From contig OX235262.1 of the NCBI GenBank assembly GCA_944472135.2, forward strand, positions 171,801,509-171,865,508: 64,000 bases of DNA, given 5' to 3'. Within the stretch, counting starts at the first letter, position 1, and every line of letters begins with the position of its first letter. Of the stretch, positions 43,170 through 52,139 are shown piece by piece. Below the pieces are notes generated by a model that was not told where the DNA came from, did not search any database, and saw nothing but the letters and a program-made list of their open reading frames with translations. The position numbers and the translations under genes were made by a program. This DNA is from Trichobilharzia regenti. Lineage: Eukaryota; Platyhelminthes; Trematoda; Strigeidida; Schistosomatidae.

Positions 43170-43290
43170 GAGAAATGATACATCTCAAAGGAAGAAATAC
43201 TTTTGAATAGAGCTGTTGCCAGGTGTCTCGTTGATACTGGCCGTGAAATAGGTATCTTGAAACCCTTTAAGATATTATAATTCCTTTTTT
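43170..43290 (+). mobile_element. PLE lineage-1 C-terminal scrap
   Basis: NRAVARCLVDTGREIGILKP at about 43208-43267 resembles the endonuclease region after the catalytic part in lineage 1 (compare the SAIIEHILNTGH block at 50780). It is short and without catalytic residues. Confidence 0.4.
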
Positions 43291-43751
43291 TTAAGCGTTG
43301 CACGGAAAATAAAATAAAATTCAGAGAGGTGAATTTTCCTCATTGATGAATCATCTTTAGATGCTGTACAGTAGCATTTATATTTATCAAAGACGTGTAG
43401 CAGTCTATTATTATTGAGTAATAGGAGAAGGTAAATAAATGATACGATTACTCAAAAATGGTTTCTAAATTAGAAACAAAGAACACGAAGTTCAACAAAA
43501 TAACTGTCTTTTCGGCGATATCATTTTCAAAAGTTCTGTACAATCTCATTTAAATACATAATTTACATTCATACAATTCTTGTTTGATTCCACATAATTA
43601 CAACGGCGAATAAAAGGTGACAATTATTTTCAACTAGAAATGGCTTTTTTTACGAGAGGCTTAGAAACAAAATTACACACAGGATTAGAACGGATAACAA
43701 GTGTATAAAAATGAGCATGGAAACAAAATTGAAATAATAATTGAATAATAA

Positions 43752-44205
43752 CTAATGTCAGCTCATGATGAAATCCCGAAACCAATCAAATCCCTACAAA
43801 CCATCACTTGAATACAATGAGATGCTCACTGGCGACTGGCCCTATTCAGGTAGGTAGTTACCTGGTTCCAGTGGGAAGTCGTGACCAGTAGGGTGCAGCC
43901 GGTCGGGTGTGAGGACAATACTCGCCGAAGATATTGGCTGGGTCGCGTTATGTCGTGAATTGGCAGAAGTTAGAATTTGTGGGCCATTGGATCGGTTCCC
44001 AATGGCTTAATGGTATACGAGCTCGTCTTGTAACGAGGAGGTCCTGGATTCGAATCCCGGTGGGTGCATAGTGCTGAAGAGTCCCAAATTAGGCTGACGA
44101 AACAGTTGTCCAGTACTCGCAGGTTTTCCAATGGTTCTCTAACTAATGTCAGCTCATGATGAAATCCCGAAACCAAACAAATCCCTACAAACCATCACTT
44201 GAATA
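43752..44205 (+). mobile_element. SMalpha-like hammerhead repeat, partly tandem unit
   Basis: A 63-bp block starting CTAATGTCAGCTCATGATGA is present at 43752 and again at 44143. The period is therefore 391 bp and the array is just over one unit. The unit contains a leader (43817-43990), an A-box-like sequence near 44003-44019, the B-box GATTCGAATCC at 44047-44057, then the ribozyme and tail. Tandem units with one hammerhead each are the form expected of retrozymes and SMalpha satellites. Confidence 0.78.
44067..44120 (+). ncRNA. Hammerhead ribozyme with complete core
   Basis: CTGAAGA (44074-44080); helix II GTCCC...GGCTGAC (44081-44098) with GTC/GAC and CC/GG pairs and a two-base bulge; GAAA (44099-44102). 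Helix III is ACA/TGT with loop GT, and the cleavage triplet is GTC, so the cut is after 44110. The helix I strands ATAGTG and CAGTAC pair at four of five inner positions. Of the hammerheads in the window this one is most likely to be active. Confidence 0.75.
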
Positions 44206-44822
44206 ATTTTTAACTTGAGATGGAAGTTAGCAAGTGCGAATATAGCTTACAAGCCTTAGAAACGAAAATTATACAGGGTCACAACGAATTACTGGCGTAT
44301 AGAAAATGAGCATCGAAACAATTTGATAATATTATTTCAATTTTGTTTCCATGCTCATTTTTATACACTTGTTATCCGTTCTAATCCTGTGTGTAATTTT
44401 GTTTCTAAGCCTCTCGTAAAAAAAGCCATTTCTAGTTGAAAATAATTGTCACCTTTTATTCGCCGTTGTAATTATGTGGAATCAAACAAGAATTGTATGA
44501 ATGTAAAATTATGTATTTAAATGAGATTGTACAAATACTTTGAAAATGATATCGCCGAAAAGACAGTTATCTTTGTTGAACTTCGTGTTCTCTTGTTTCT
44601 AAAATTGGAAATTATGTGACAGTCAGTGACACAGTGTAGGAGAGGGTTTGAAATTTGTTAACTTTAAAAGTCTTATTGAATGAGAAGAAAGGTAGTTGAG
44701 TGTCCACTTGACAAGTATGAATATTCACAAAAGGACTGTGTAAGGGTGATCAAAGCGAATTAATTACTCACTTCGGAAAGAGATTGACATTATAGTAGAA
44801 TAGAAGAGTGAACAAACGTCTT

Positions 44823-45128
44823 CTAGACACTGAATTCTGGGTTATATTGATAAATCACCAGTGCTCCCGACCCACAAAAATGCGGAAACCTAATACGCCT
44901 TGTACCATTCCGTCTCACCTTATAGGTAATCTTAAAAGATGACTGTGGTGCAGCTGCGTGACCTGAGTTCACCAGGTGGTGGAGAATTGAGCTGGCTTTT
45001 GTATGGCATTGTTCTATCACTAACCATGCTGGATGGTTTCCGGAGATAAGTTTAGAAAGTGTATGCTCTGTGAGGCTAACATAACCAGCCATCTCCATAG
45101 AAGCAGGTAAGTTTAAGAACACACACAT
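44823..45128 (-). mobile_element. PLE lineage-1 endonuclease remnant, minus strand
   Basis: The minus frame has a SMEMAGYVSLTEHTLSKLIS stretch (GYVS where YIG is expected), then NHPAWLVIEQCHTKASSIL, a VNSGH block and SSFKITYKVRRNGTRRIRFP. These parallel YIGRSIRVLSKRVQEHYPAW and SFKVIYKVKRSLPKSTSFRI in the 50268 copy. The catalytic region is degraded. Confidence 0.7.
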
Positions 45129-45440
45129 TATTTACTATAGTTTGGTTTGTAAGGGTTAGTTATCTTTTTACGAGTTGATCACGGATTGACTTGCTACAGG
45201 TTGGAGTTTCCTGAGTTCTAGTGAGAAGTCGTGACCAGTGAGGTCCAATTAGATGTCATGTGTGTGGATGGATGTCCCACCAACGACAGTGGTTGGGGAC
45301 ACACATTATTGAATTGAATTTTAGATTTTCCCGTCGACTGATTGGACGGAAGTGCTTGCTCTCAGGTTGATATGTCGGCTTCTTGTGCAGATGCTTCGAT
45401 GATGTCTAGGCATCCAATTAGAATTTAATTGGTGAATGGT

Positions 45441-45505
45441 GGCTAGCAGTGGAATCCAGTCAGGATGCGCATTTCGTCCTATTTGGACTCGTCGACTGGA
45501 TGTGC
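45441..45505 (-). ncRNA. SMalpha-type hammerhead, core mutated
   Basis: Minus strand: ATCCAG helix I strand, core TCGACGA in place of CTGACGA (two changes), helix II TCC/GGA, GAAA (45472-45475), helix III ATG/CAT and cleavage triplet ATC. CTGA is inserted in the 3' strand of helix I. Probably inactive. Confidence 0.65.
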
Positions 45506-45651
45506 TTGCATTCCCCAGTGAGTGATGCTGTTCCCGTTGCACAAGAGGTGGCTCCCGTGGCCCAAGTGGTCTAGTGGATAACTCTGGCGTTTGAAACTAT
45601 GGGCACTGGGCTCGAGCCTTGGTGGGAACATCATCATTCACAGGGCAGTAC

Positions 45652-45708
45652 AGGTATATCCAGTTGACGAGTCCCAAATAGGAAAAATGCACATCTTGGA
45701 TTCAACTG
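45652..45708 (+). ncRNA. SMalpha-type hammerhead, core mutated
   Basis: Helix I ATCCAG pairs with TTGGAT (6 bp including one G-T). The core TTGACGA replaces CTGACGA (first C lost). Helix II keeps TCC/GGA. The second core string is AAAA instead of GAAA, with the helix II C lost, and helix III is ATG/CAT. Several changes are C to T or G to A at former CpG sites. Inactive. Confidence 0.68.
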
Positions 45709-46008
45709 CAATCACCATCCACCAGTTTTACATACATTATTTGCTCTTATTTTTAATAATTAATTCTCTATTATCACTCTTACATGTGCACTTTGTACAT
45801 TTTCATCCTTATCAAGTGGATGCCCAACTACCTTACCTCTCATTCAATAACAATTCTAACCTTATCCAACTTCGAATCCTTTTCTCCATTGTATCACTGA
45901 CTAATACGTAATTTCTAAATTATTTATTTGTATTATAGAAACCACTTTTGAGTAAGTATATCTGTTATATCACCTCCTCCAGTTACTCCATAATACCATA
46001 TTGTACGT

Positions 46009-46415
46009 TTTTATTATTATTGTTCTCTTGGGTTCCTAGTGGAACATAGGGCTTCAACAACACATCTCCACTTTGTCCCATTTTAAGAAGTCATCTTAAG
46101 CTGGCTCCAAGATTACGCATAGTCTCTCATCTCCTCCACGTCACCCTTGGACACACACACACACACACAACTCGTCTATTCTCATTCGGATTCCATTCGA
46201 GGATTGGCTTGGTGGGCTTTTCCATTCGATAGACTCCTCAGTGTGTGTCTGATGAGCCATCTTCATTTTTTTTCGGAATATTTGTTGTACAATAGGTTCT
46301 CTATTGGTTCGTTCTTAGAGTTCTTCCTGACCGTTTGATCTTCAATATGAAAATCGATCAAACTGCTGCAGAACTGTACTTTTTTGGTAAACTTAAACAC
46401 CAATTTCAAGTATCA
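46009..46415 (-). mobile_element. RTE-like LINE (family A), 3' end, minus strand
   Basis: TATTATTATTG tail, then CTTGGGTTCCTAGTGGAACA at 46026, the family A 3' block. The C-terminal region is readable to about 46400. A (CA)n run interrupts it at 46150-46168. Confidence 0.75.
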
Positions 46416-46424
46416 GTGTGTAGG

Positions 46425-46515
46425 ATTTGATTGATTGGCTACAGGATTTCATCATGAGGTGACATCGGTTAGAGAACCATTGGAAAATAGGCTTGGAGTT
46501 ATTGGACGGCAAATA
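46425..46515 (-). mobile_element. SMalpha-like tail fragment
   Basis: GGATTTCATCATGAGGTGAC followed by ATCGGTTAGAGAACCATTGG is the complement of the family tail (CTCTAACCGATGTCAGCTCA type). The ribozyme region is missing. Confidence 0.6.
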
Positions 46516-46519
46516 ATTC

Positions 46520-47095
46520 TGCTAAATACAAATTCCTCTATCCTTCTATCCTTTTAGTGTGTTGTATTTTGGTTTCTTGGAACTCAGAAATTGAAAACAT
46601 TTATTCCCCGATAAGAATTTAAAACAGGCAACAAATGTGGTTAATAAAGCAGGATGATTTAATGAATTCATCAAATTTCGGTAGAACTCGTTAGCTGAAT
46701 ACTATACATACACGGATGTATATACTTTTGAAATTACATTGGGAGATATAAGACTGATAAGTAAACAAACTACATTGAATTAATCATGCAGAATGACACG
46801 TGCGGATTTTTTACAGGTCATGTTCAAATAGATAAGGGGAGAGAGAGTATGAGAGATCAAAATTAAGGTATAAATTGCATTACGCTTCAATTACATCACT
46901 TAGATAAACAATTAGTCATTAGGGAATATAACGAGAACTGCAAACAGACTAATATCAATAGTAATAGTTCTAATAATAATAACAATAATAATGGTGTTGA
47001 AGTGAGTTAAGATAATCCTACTGATAAAGGATAGTTTTAAATGAATCAAGAATAATAATAATAATAAGAGGTAGAATAATGACTAAAACGTATTA
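46520..47095. other. No clear gene; simple repeats
   Basis: Several TAA/AAT runs (46970-46995 and 47050-47066). A possible PLE terminus remnant lies near 46670-46705 (AATGAATTCATC, GCTGAATAC), too weak to call. Confidence 0.5.
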
Positions 47096-47099
47096 CCAT

Positions 47100-47395
47100 G
47101 GTAGATTCAGAGTGACGACCATCTCCTTTTGTACGCAGAGACCTGGTTTATAAACTCGAATTGCACAAGCCTCTTCGGGAATTGCAAGCATCTTCCAGTA
47201 GTGAATGACTTGGCAGCGTCAATATGATGTCCACAGTCCACAAAGTGTTTTGAGGTTTCTCTAGCAATTTGCATTCAGCTCTTTTCAACCACTTTGGCAA
47301 ATGCTGTATCATGCGAGTAGACAATCGTCTTTCTGGAATTCGGTCATCAAAAATTACAACTTCCAAATTAGTATCATAATTTTTTTATATTTCGT
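47100..47395 (-). mobile_element. PLE lineage-1 endonuclease fragment, minus strand
   Basis: Minus frame 47148-47366: IPERRLSTRMIQHLPKWLKR, AECKLLEKPQNTLWTVDI and LEDACNSRRGLCNSS correspond to the part after the YIG half-motif in PLE endonucleases. The start of the domain is missing. The next PLE piece begins head-to-head at 47396. Confidence 0.65.
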
Positions 47396-47690
47396 CTCAG
47401 ATTTGTTGAAGCATTTGCTATCAAACGTTTAAAACCAGATTTATGTGCTCAAAAAAGAAGCGGTTATCAGTCGACCTTTATCGACTACTTCCACCTGAAC
47501 AATTGTTTGTTTAATCATACTGTTTTTCATTATTCGTGTTATCACAGATTGCCTCATTTTTTCATCCTTATTATTGATAAGACCATTATTATTATTATTA
47601 CTATTATAAATATAAATATGACTGTACAGCTTGTGAAGATGATTTCGTCGATAAAGAAAATTTTCTTCGCTGGGTGAATTTGTCTTTCAC
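47396..47690 (+). mobile_element. PLE lineage-1 C-terminus and 3' terminus, plus strand
   Basis: A VEAFAIKRLKPDLCAQKRS-like segment at 47404-47462 is the very C-terminus of the protein. The 3' terminus with CTTGTGA, GATGATTTCGTC, GATAAAG, TTTTCTTC and GCTGGG follows (47623-47680). That is the best helix II of this motif class, with GATG pairing CGTC. Confidence 0.65.
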
Positions 47691-47699
47691 TTATTTTCT

Positions 47700-48845
47700 T
47701 TATGAATCAATATTCAATCAAACATAAGTAAAATTAGTTTCTGTAAAAGTATAGTATAGTATAGTATGGGCATATGGAAATTAGTTTTGGAAGCGTTTGG
47801 CTAGAGTTAACAAAAAGAGCACAAGAACATCATGTTACCTTTGTAAGTACTTGAAAAAAGATTTCTGTGTACGTGTACGTCATACAAATATTTTAGTTTG
47901 TGGGCAGCTGACAATAGCAGCTGATGAAATTAAGTGATATAATCTTCTACTCAAACCGTTGTTTTATTTATTTATTTCTTTTTGATTTATTCCAATTCAC
48001 AAAAGGGAAATGTTCACGGCTTTTTGCCAATTCTTCTGTTCATATTATTCCTGACTACTAATATCACACCTATTGAAACAACAGAAGACAAGGACCAGGT
48101 AATAGATCGTTTATAAAGGAAATCAACACATATTTATAGATTTTCGTGTACATTATTAAAGACTATTATTAGCAGCAGAAAAACACAGTCTTCTGATTGG
48201 TTGTTTCTCACAGAAAGTTAATCTTGCATCTCTCTGTGGCTGTTTCTTGAATATCATCAGATCATCTATATGTTAAGTGTATCCGCCTACGCAAAGCCTC
48301 TGTCCTAATTTTTCTCACAACCAATATTGGGGACTTAAACATTGACGTAAATTACTGTCCACCAAATTTTGACTAACAGCCAGCTCTCACCACACTATAA
48401 TATTATTCAAGCAAAGTTACTTAAGATTGAATTCAAGCACTGCCGTAGTTATATTTACACGGTGAAGTATATTTAGTCACAGGGGTGAAACGTCAGCAAG
48501 CAAAGTTAGGTTAGGGGGTTACAACTTCTCTGCACCAAATACAATCACCGAGTTCTTGAGTATCTATGACAACGGTTAGTGTGGTGCTTTCTATTTGTCA
48601 TGCGTGTGCAACACTTATTCTATCAAAACTAGGGATACTACAACATGACTACTCAAATCTTAGCAGACTGAATGGTTTTCAAAAATGCTACACATTAAGT
48701 GGTATACTGAGTGCTTGAATCATTTGCTCAAAAGTCCACTAATTAAAATCACTTTCATATGAAGTGTGAATATTTCTCATCTAGTAATAGAATCTTAATT
48801 GGTTAATACTCCCTATTTCACCGAAAATGAAATAGGATAGTGAAA
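47700..48845 (+). other. Unrecognised stretch with one possible small exon
   Basis: No repeat family identified apart from the A-rich left edge. It holds the exon candidate at 48006. Confidence 0.5.
48006..48098 (+). CDS. Candidate small phase-0 exon with a signal-like hydrophobic stretch
   Basis: A 93-bp stretch lies between an acceptor-like CAATTCACAAAAG and a donor GTAATA. It is exactly 31 codons and encodes a hydrophobic run (GFLPILLFILFL) followed by a threonine-rich, acidic end (TTNITPIETTEDKDQ). Schistosomes are known for micro-exon genes whose early exons encode signal peptides and whose exons are multiples of three, so it fits that style. No in-frame ATG, partner exon or transcript evidence is visible; it may be chance. 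Confidence 0.25.
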
Positions 48846-49535
48846 CAAAGCAAAAATAAGAGTGGGAACGTGGAATGTTCGTACTATGTAAGAAGTTGAC
48901 TAAGAAGGCTTTCTAGGTTGCCGATGAAATGAGGAAATACAGCATGGAATTGCTAGGAATCTACAAGAGCAGGCGGGATGGATGTGAACTGTCGATATTA
49001 TCAACAGGAAAGTCAGTAATCTACTCTAGTCTAGTCACCCAGACGACAACCACTAGTACACTGTGGAAGCCAAAGTCCTAATGCAGGGGGAACTAATTTC
49101 ATCCTGCAGGATCATGACAGCAAAACTGAACTCAAAAGGAAGGTGTCAGTTCTCTAAAGCTATGTGACTACAACCAAGGCGGAACAGGAGGAGAAGGAAG
49201 ATTTCCATAGACGACTGCAAACAGTAATGGCCAAAATCCCAAATGGCTACATCAACAGATACTTTCGTTTCATAGCGAAGATCAAGTGACCGGAAAGAAT
49301 TAGAAACAAGAGACACTGGGAGTAAATCAGCCAACAACCTATTGGCCATTGGCTGAGGATACCGTCGAATGACACCATCGCGCAAGGCCATCGCTTGAGT
49401 GGAACCTGAATGGAAGATGACGAGAGTGACATGTAGGAGATCGTGTGAAGAGAAGGTCAGTGACTATGCGCAGTTGTAGAGATGAGTTGCTGAAACCGAA
49501 AGGAACAATAGTAATAGTAATAATAATCTCATTTC
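48846..49535 (+). mobile_element. RTE-like LINE (family A) with large internal deletion
   Basis: It starts with RVGTWNVRTM (48862-48891), the first motif of RTE-type endonucleases, followed by a damaged N-terminal endonuclease. From about 49190 it jumps to the C-terminal end and the TAATAGTAATAATAATAA tail at 49509-49530. The catalytic polymerase and most of the endonuclease are gone. It shows that family A has an RTE-style 5' coding region. Confidence 0.75.
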
Positions 49536-50267
49536 ACATAAAAGTGATATGATAAATAGGACTTTTGACAGTGTATAGCATGTTTTCAGGTGATTCAGAT
49601 GCAATAAAGTAAGCGCGTTTGAATTATAATTTGAGTAAAATATTTATACTATGAATAAAAACTTATTTGAAATGCACAAGTAAACAAAGAAATCACCTCT
49701 TCTAGTTACTTCACTTCAAAGCTGTACACTTTTACGGGGGTTTATATGTACAATACTAATTGATTGAGCACTAGTTAGTAACTAGTGTAATATGTCTATT
49801 CCTATATCTTTGGTGCAGACTGGCTAGTGTTCAATCAAAAATAAGAACAAATTAGTTCAGCGAAGAGTCTCTTTTCGGCGAATTCATTCTCTTAGCTGTA
49901 CAGTCGCAAATATATACAATTAATTTTGTGTGTGTGTGTGTGTGTACATAAGGTTTGTCAAAATCAAAATAACAGTTAGTGTGGGTTGTTGATTACATCA
50001 TCAAAATAATAAAGAAATTAAACTGTGTGAATAGTAATCAAAGTTGTAACTAAGTGGGGTGAAAATTGGTAAGATGTGAGTAGGGTTACGTAATATAGAC
50101 ATGTTTAGAAAGATTAGATGTTCGTGAAGGAGTATGGAGACAATTATGAAAATAAACTAGATAATAGGTGAAAAGATTGAATGGGTTATTTACTAAAAAT
50201 TATTATACGAATATTGCAAAAAAATTTGATAACAAAATGTTGATGACAGATGAACTTGAAATTAAAC

Positions 50268-50807
50268 TCACGGTAGTAGGAGGAGGGGGTGGAGAAGTTT
50301 CTTCTGTGTGCATAATTCAGGCTTTTCTATCCAAATCGCTAAGGCTTCGGCAATACAAAGTATACGGAAGCTTGTCGATTTTGGAAGGCTTCTTTTGACT
50401 TTATAGATGACTTTGAATGACTTCTCCTTGCAAATCGAATGACCAGTGTTGAGTATATGTTCAATAATGGCGCTCCTTATTGCTCCATTGCTACCTTTCC
50501 GTAGCCAGGCGGGATAGTGTTCTTGAACTCTTTTAGATAAAACTCGAATCGATCGACCTATATACCTCGCTCCGCAAGAGCAGGTGAATTGGTAGATACA
50601 CATGGAAGTGGTCAAATGCGATAGTTTATCTTTAGAGTAGTTGAAGAACAATGGCCGGGAGGAAAATGTCAGTCGTAGTGTGGCAGCGAAGAATGTCCTT
50701 CTTAGAGCAGTAGATATCCTCTTCTTCAAGGTGTCAGCCAGAAGGTCACCTTTGAAAGGTAACAATGGAGCAATAAGGAGCGCCATTATTGAACATATAC
50801 TCAACAC
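50268..50807 (-). CDS. PLE lineage-1 protein, C-terminal part with GIY-YIG endonuclease (left copy)
   Basis: A 179-codon minus-strand frame. True PLE coding begins at about 50752 (FKGDLLADTLKKRISTALRR, the linker after the polymerase). The endonuclease is intact in form: CIYQFTCSCGARYIGRSIRV (YIYQF-type first half, RYIG second half), VQEHYPAWLRKGSNGAIRSA, IIEHILNTGHSICKEKSFKV, and the conserved C-terminus FRILCIAEALAIWIEKPELC. It shows no stop or frame break, unlike most copies here. The first 18 codons belong to the inverted right arm and are not original. The polymerase is missing, so it cannot act alone. Confidence 0.85.
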   Translation of the reverse strand: MLSICSIMALLIAPLLPFKGDLLADTLKKRISTALRRTFFAATLRLTFSSRPLFFNYSKDKLSHLTTSMCIYQFTCSCGARYIGRSIRVLSKRVQEHYPAWLRKGSNGAIRSAIIEHILNTGHSICKEKSFKVIYKVKRSLPKSTSFRILCIAEALAIWIEKPELCTQKKLLHPLLLLP

Positions 50808-50985
50808 TGGTCATTCGATTTGCAAGGAGAAGTCATTCAAAGTCATCTATAAAGTCAAAAGAAGCCTTCCAAAATCGACAAGCTTCCGTATACTTTGTAT
50901 TGCCGAAGCCTTAGCGATTTGGATAGAAAAGCCTGAATTATGCACACAGAAGAAACTTCTCCACCCCCTCCTCCTACTACCGTGA
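50753..50985 (+). pseudogene. PLE lineage-1 endonuclease C-terminus (right copy)
   Basis: It carries the same C-terminal protein segment as the left copy (SAIIEHILNTGHSICKEKSF to the end) in mirror orientation, starting in the middle of the endonuclease. The frame to its left (50641-50752) is antisense to the left copy. Confidence 0.85.
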
Positions 50986-51339
50986 GTTTAATTTCAAGTT
51001 CATCTGTCATCAACATTTTGTTATCAAATTTTTTTGCAATATTCGTATAATAATTTTTAGTAAATAACCCATTCAATCTTTTCACCTATTATCTAGTTTA
51101 TTTTCATAATTGTCTCCATACTCCTTCACGAACATCTAATCTTTCTAAACATGTCTATATTACGTAACCCTACTCACATCTTACCAATTTTCACCCCACT
51201 TAGTTACAACTTTGATTACTATTCACACAGTTTAATTTCTTTATTATTTTGATGATGTAATCAACAACCCACACTAACTGTTATTTTGATTTTGACAAAC
51301 CTTATGTACACACACACACACACACAAAATTAATTGTAT

Positions 51340-51405
51340 ATATTTGCGACTGTACAGCTAAGAGAATGAATTCGCCGAAAAGAGACTCTTCGCTGAACTA
51401 ATTTG
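51340..51405 (+). other. Hammerhead-like relic in PLE1 terminus (also 49848-49913, minus)
   Basis: GTACAGC can pair with GCTGAAC (6 of 7). CTAAGAG stands for the first core string, GAATGAATTCGCC for helix II, GAAA for the second core and AAGAGACTCTT for helix III, with TTC as cleavage triplet. The helices persist while the first core is broken. Confidence 0.5.
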
Positions 51406-51469
51406 TTCTTATTTCAATGTCTTAATGGGTATTTTTCGCCAATCAAAAATAGCCAGGAGATCATTCGCA

Positions 51470-51665
51470 AACCCGAATAGTCTAGTGGTAGTAACGTCTC
51501 TGACTGCAGCACTGGGTGACGCGGGACCAAATCTCAAAAGGAACATGAGTTCCTTCAAGGTGACTGCAGATACACCTTACTGATTTATAAGTTCCAGCTA
51601 ACACGAAACCTATATCAAGTAAAGTCCTCCTGCCGATTGCCTCCAACCATCTAATACTAATTGAC
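51470..51665 (+). mobile_element. SINE-like repeat, family 4
   Basis: GAATAGTCTAGTGGTAGTAA (51476-51495) resembles a tRNA A-box region, and CGGGACCAAATCTC is a weak B-box. The body matches the minus copy at 42056. It sits directly after the palindrome. Confidence 0.55.
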
Positions 51666-51669
51666 AATA

Positions 51670-52135
51670 AAGATTAGAAGTTACTGTCAAAGTATATGAG
51701 AGACAATGGTGAGTGGAAAATAGCGAATGGTCTTACAACATCAAGAAAGCTGACAGCTAATTAGTTAAGTGACGAGTAGTTATTTGTAAATAATTGACAT
51801 GAAACAAGAGAATAAAACATTGAAAATGGATTGCAAAGAAATAAAAAAAAACAATACAGAATTAATTACGCAACAAGTTAGGATAATGGCAACTTACACG
51901 AAGGCCATTGTAATAAAGCAGGCTGGATAGAACGTTTCTGAACGCAAACTCTCAATTTTTCCTTATGAATTTCTAAGGATTCAGCTGTATAAAAAAGATA
52001 CAAGCCAAATCCGTTTGAACGGTTTTATCTTACTTCACATATGTATGACTCTCAATGAATTCTCTGATGATGTTGCGTGAACAGAAGTAATAATATGCTG
52101 TAGAATTAAGCTGTTGACTGTGCTGTGTTCAGTTT
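51670..52135. other. No recognised feature
   Basis: A-rich sequence with no supported element or coding frame. Confidence 0.5.
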
Positions 52136-52139
52136 CCGA

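Larger units (their letters stand above)
43471..44605. repeat. Inverted repeat of PLE lineage-1 termini around an SMalpha-like unit
   Basis: The left arm (43471-43745) and right arm (44331-44605) are reverse complements with a few substitutions and small indels. Both carry the terminal motif with GATATCGCCGAAAAGACAG. The spacer (about 585 bp) holds a hammerhead repeat. The 3' ends point outward. The arms are less alike than those at 49839, so this is an older event. Confidence 0.8.
45170..45725. mobile_element. Divergent pair of SMalpha repeats, third locus
   Basis: A minus-strand ribozyme (45441-45505) and a plus-strand ribozyme (45652-45708) point outward. The plus unit has the tRNA-like CAAGTGGTCTAGTGGATAAC (45563-45582) and B-box-like GGGCTCGAGCC (45608-45618). 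The sequence of these ribozymes is closer to the SMalpha hammerhead I know from schistosomes than to the other copies in this window. The leader at 45200 resembles that at 43870. Confidence 0.75.
49839..51414. repeat. Near-perfect palindrome of PLE lineage-1 3' ends
   Basis: The left arm (49839-about 50500) and right arm (about 50753-51414) are reverse complements about 661 bp long. They share one fixed symmetry sum, so no indels separate them; even the (GT)9/(AC)9 run is the same length. One substitution near the inner end was found by eye. The spacer is about 250 bp and carries PLE coding on the minus strand only. Each arm holds the endonuclease C-terminus, the 3' untranslated part and the terminal hammerhead-like motif, with 3' ends outward. 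Confidence 0.9.
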
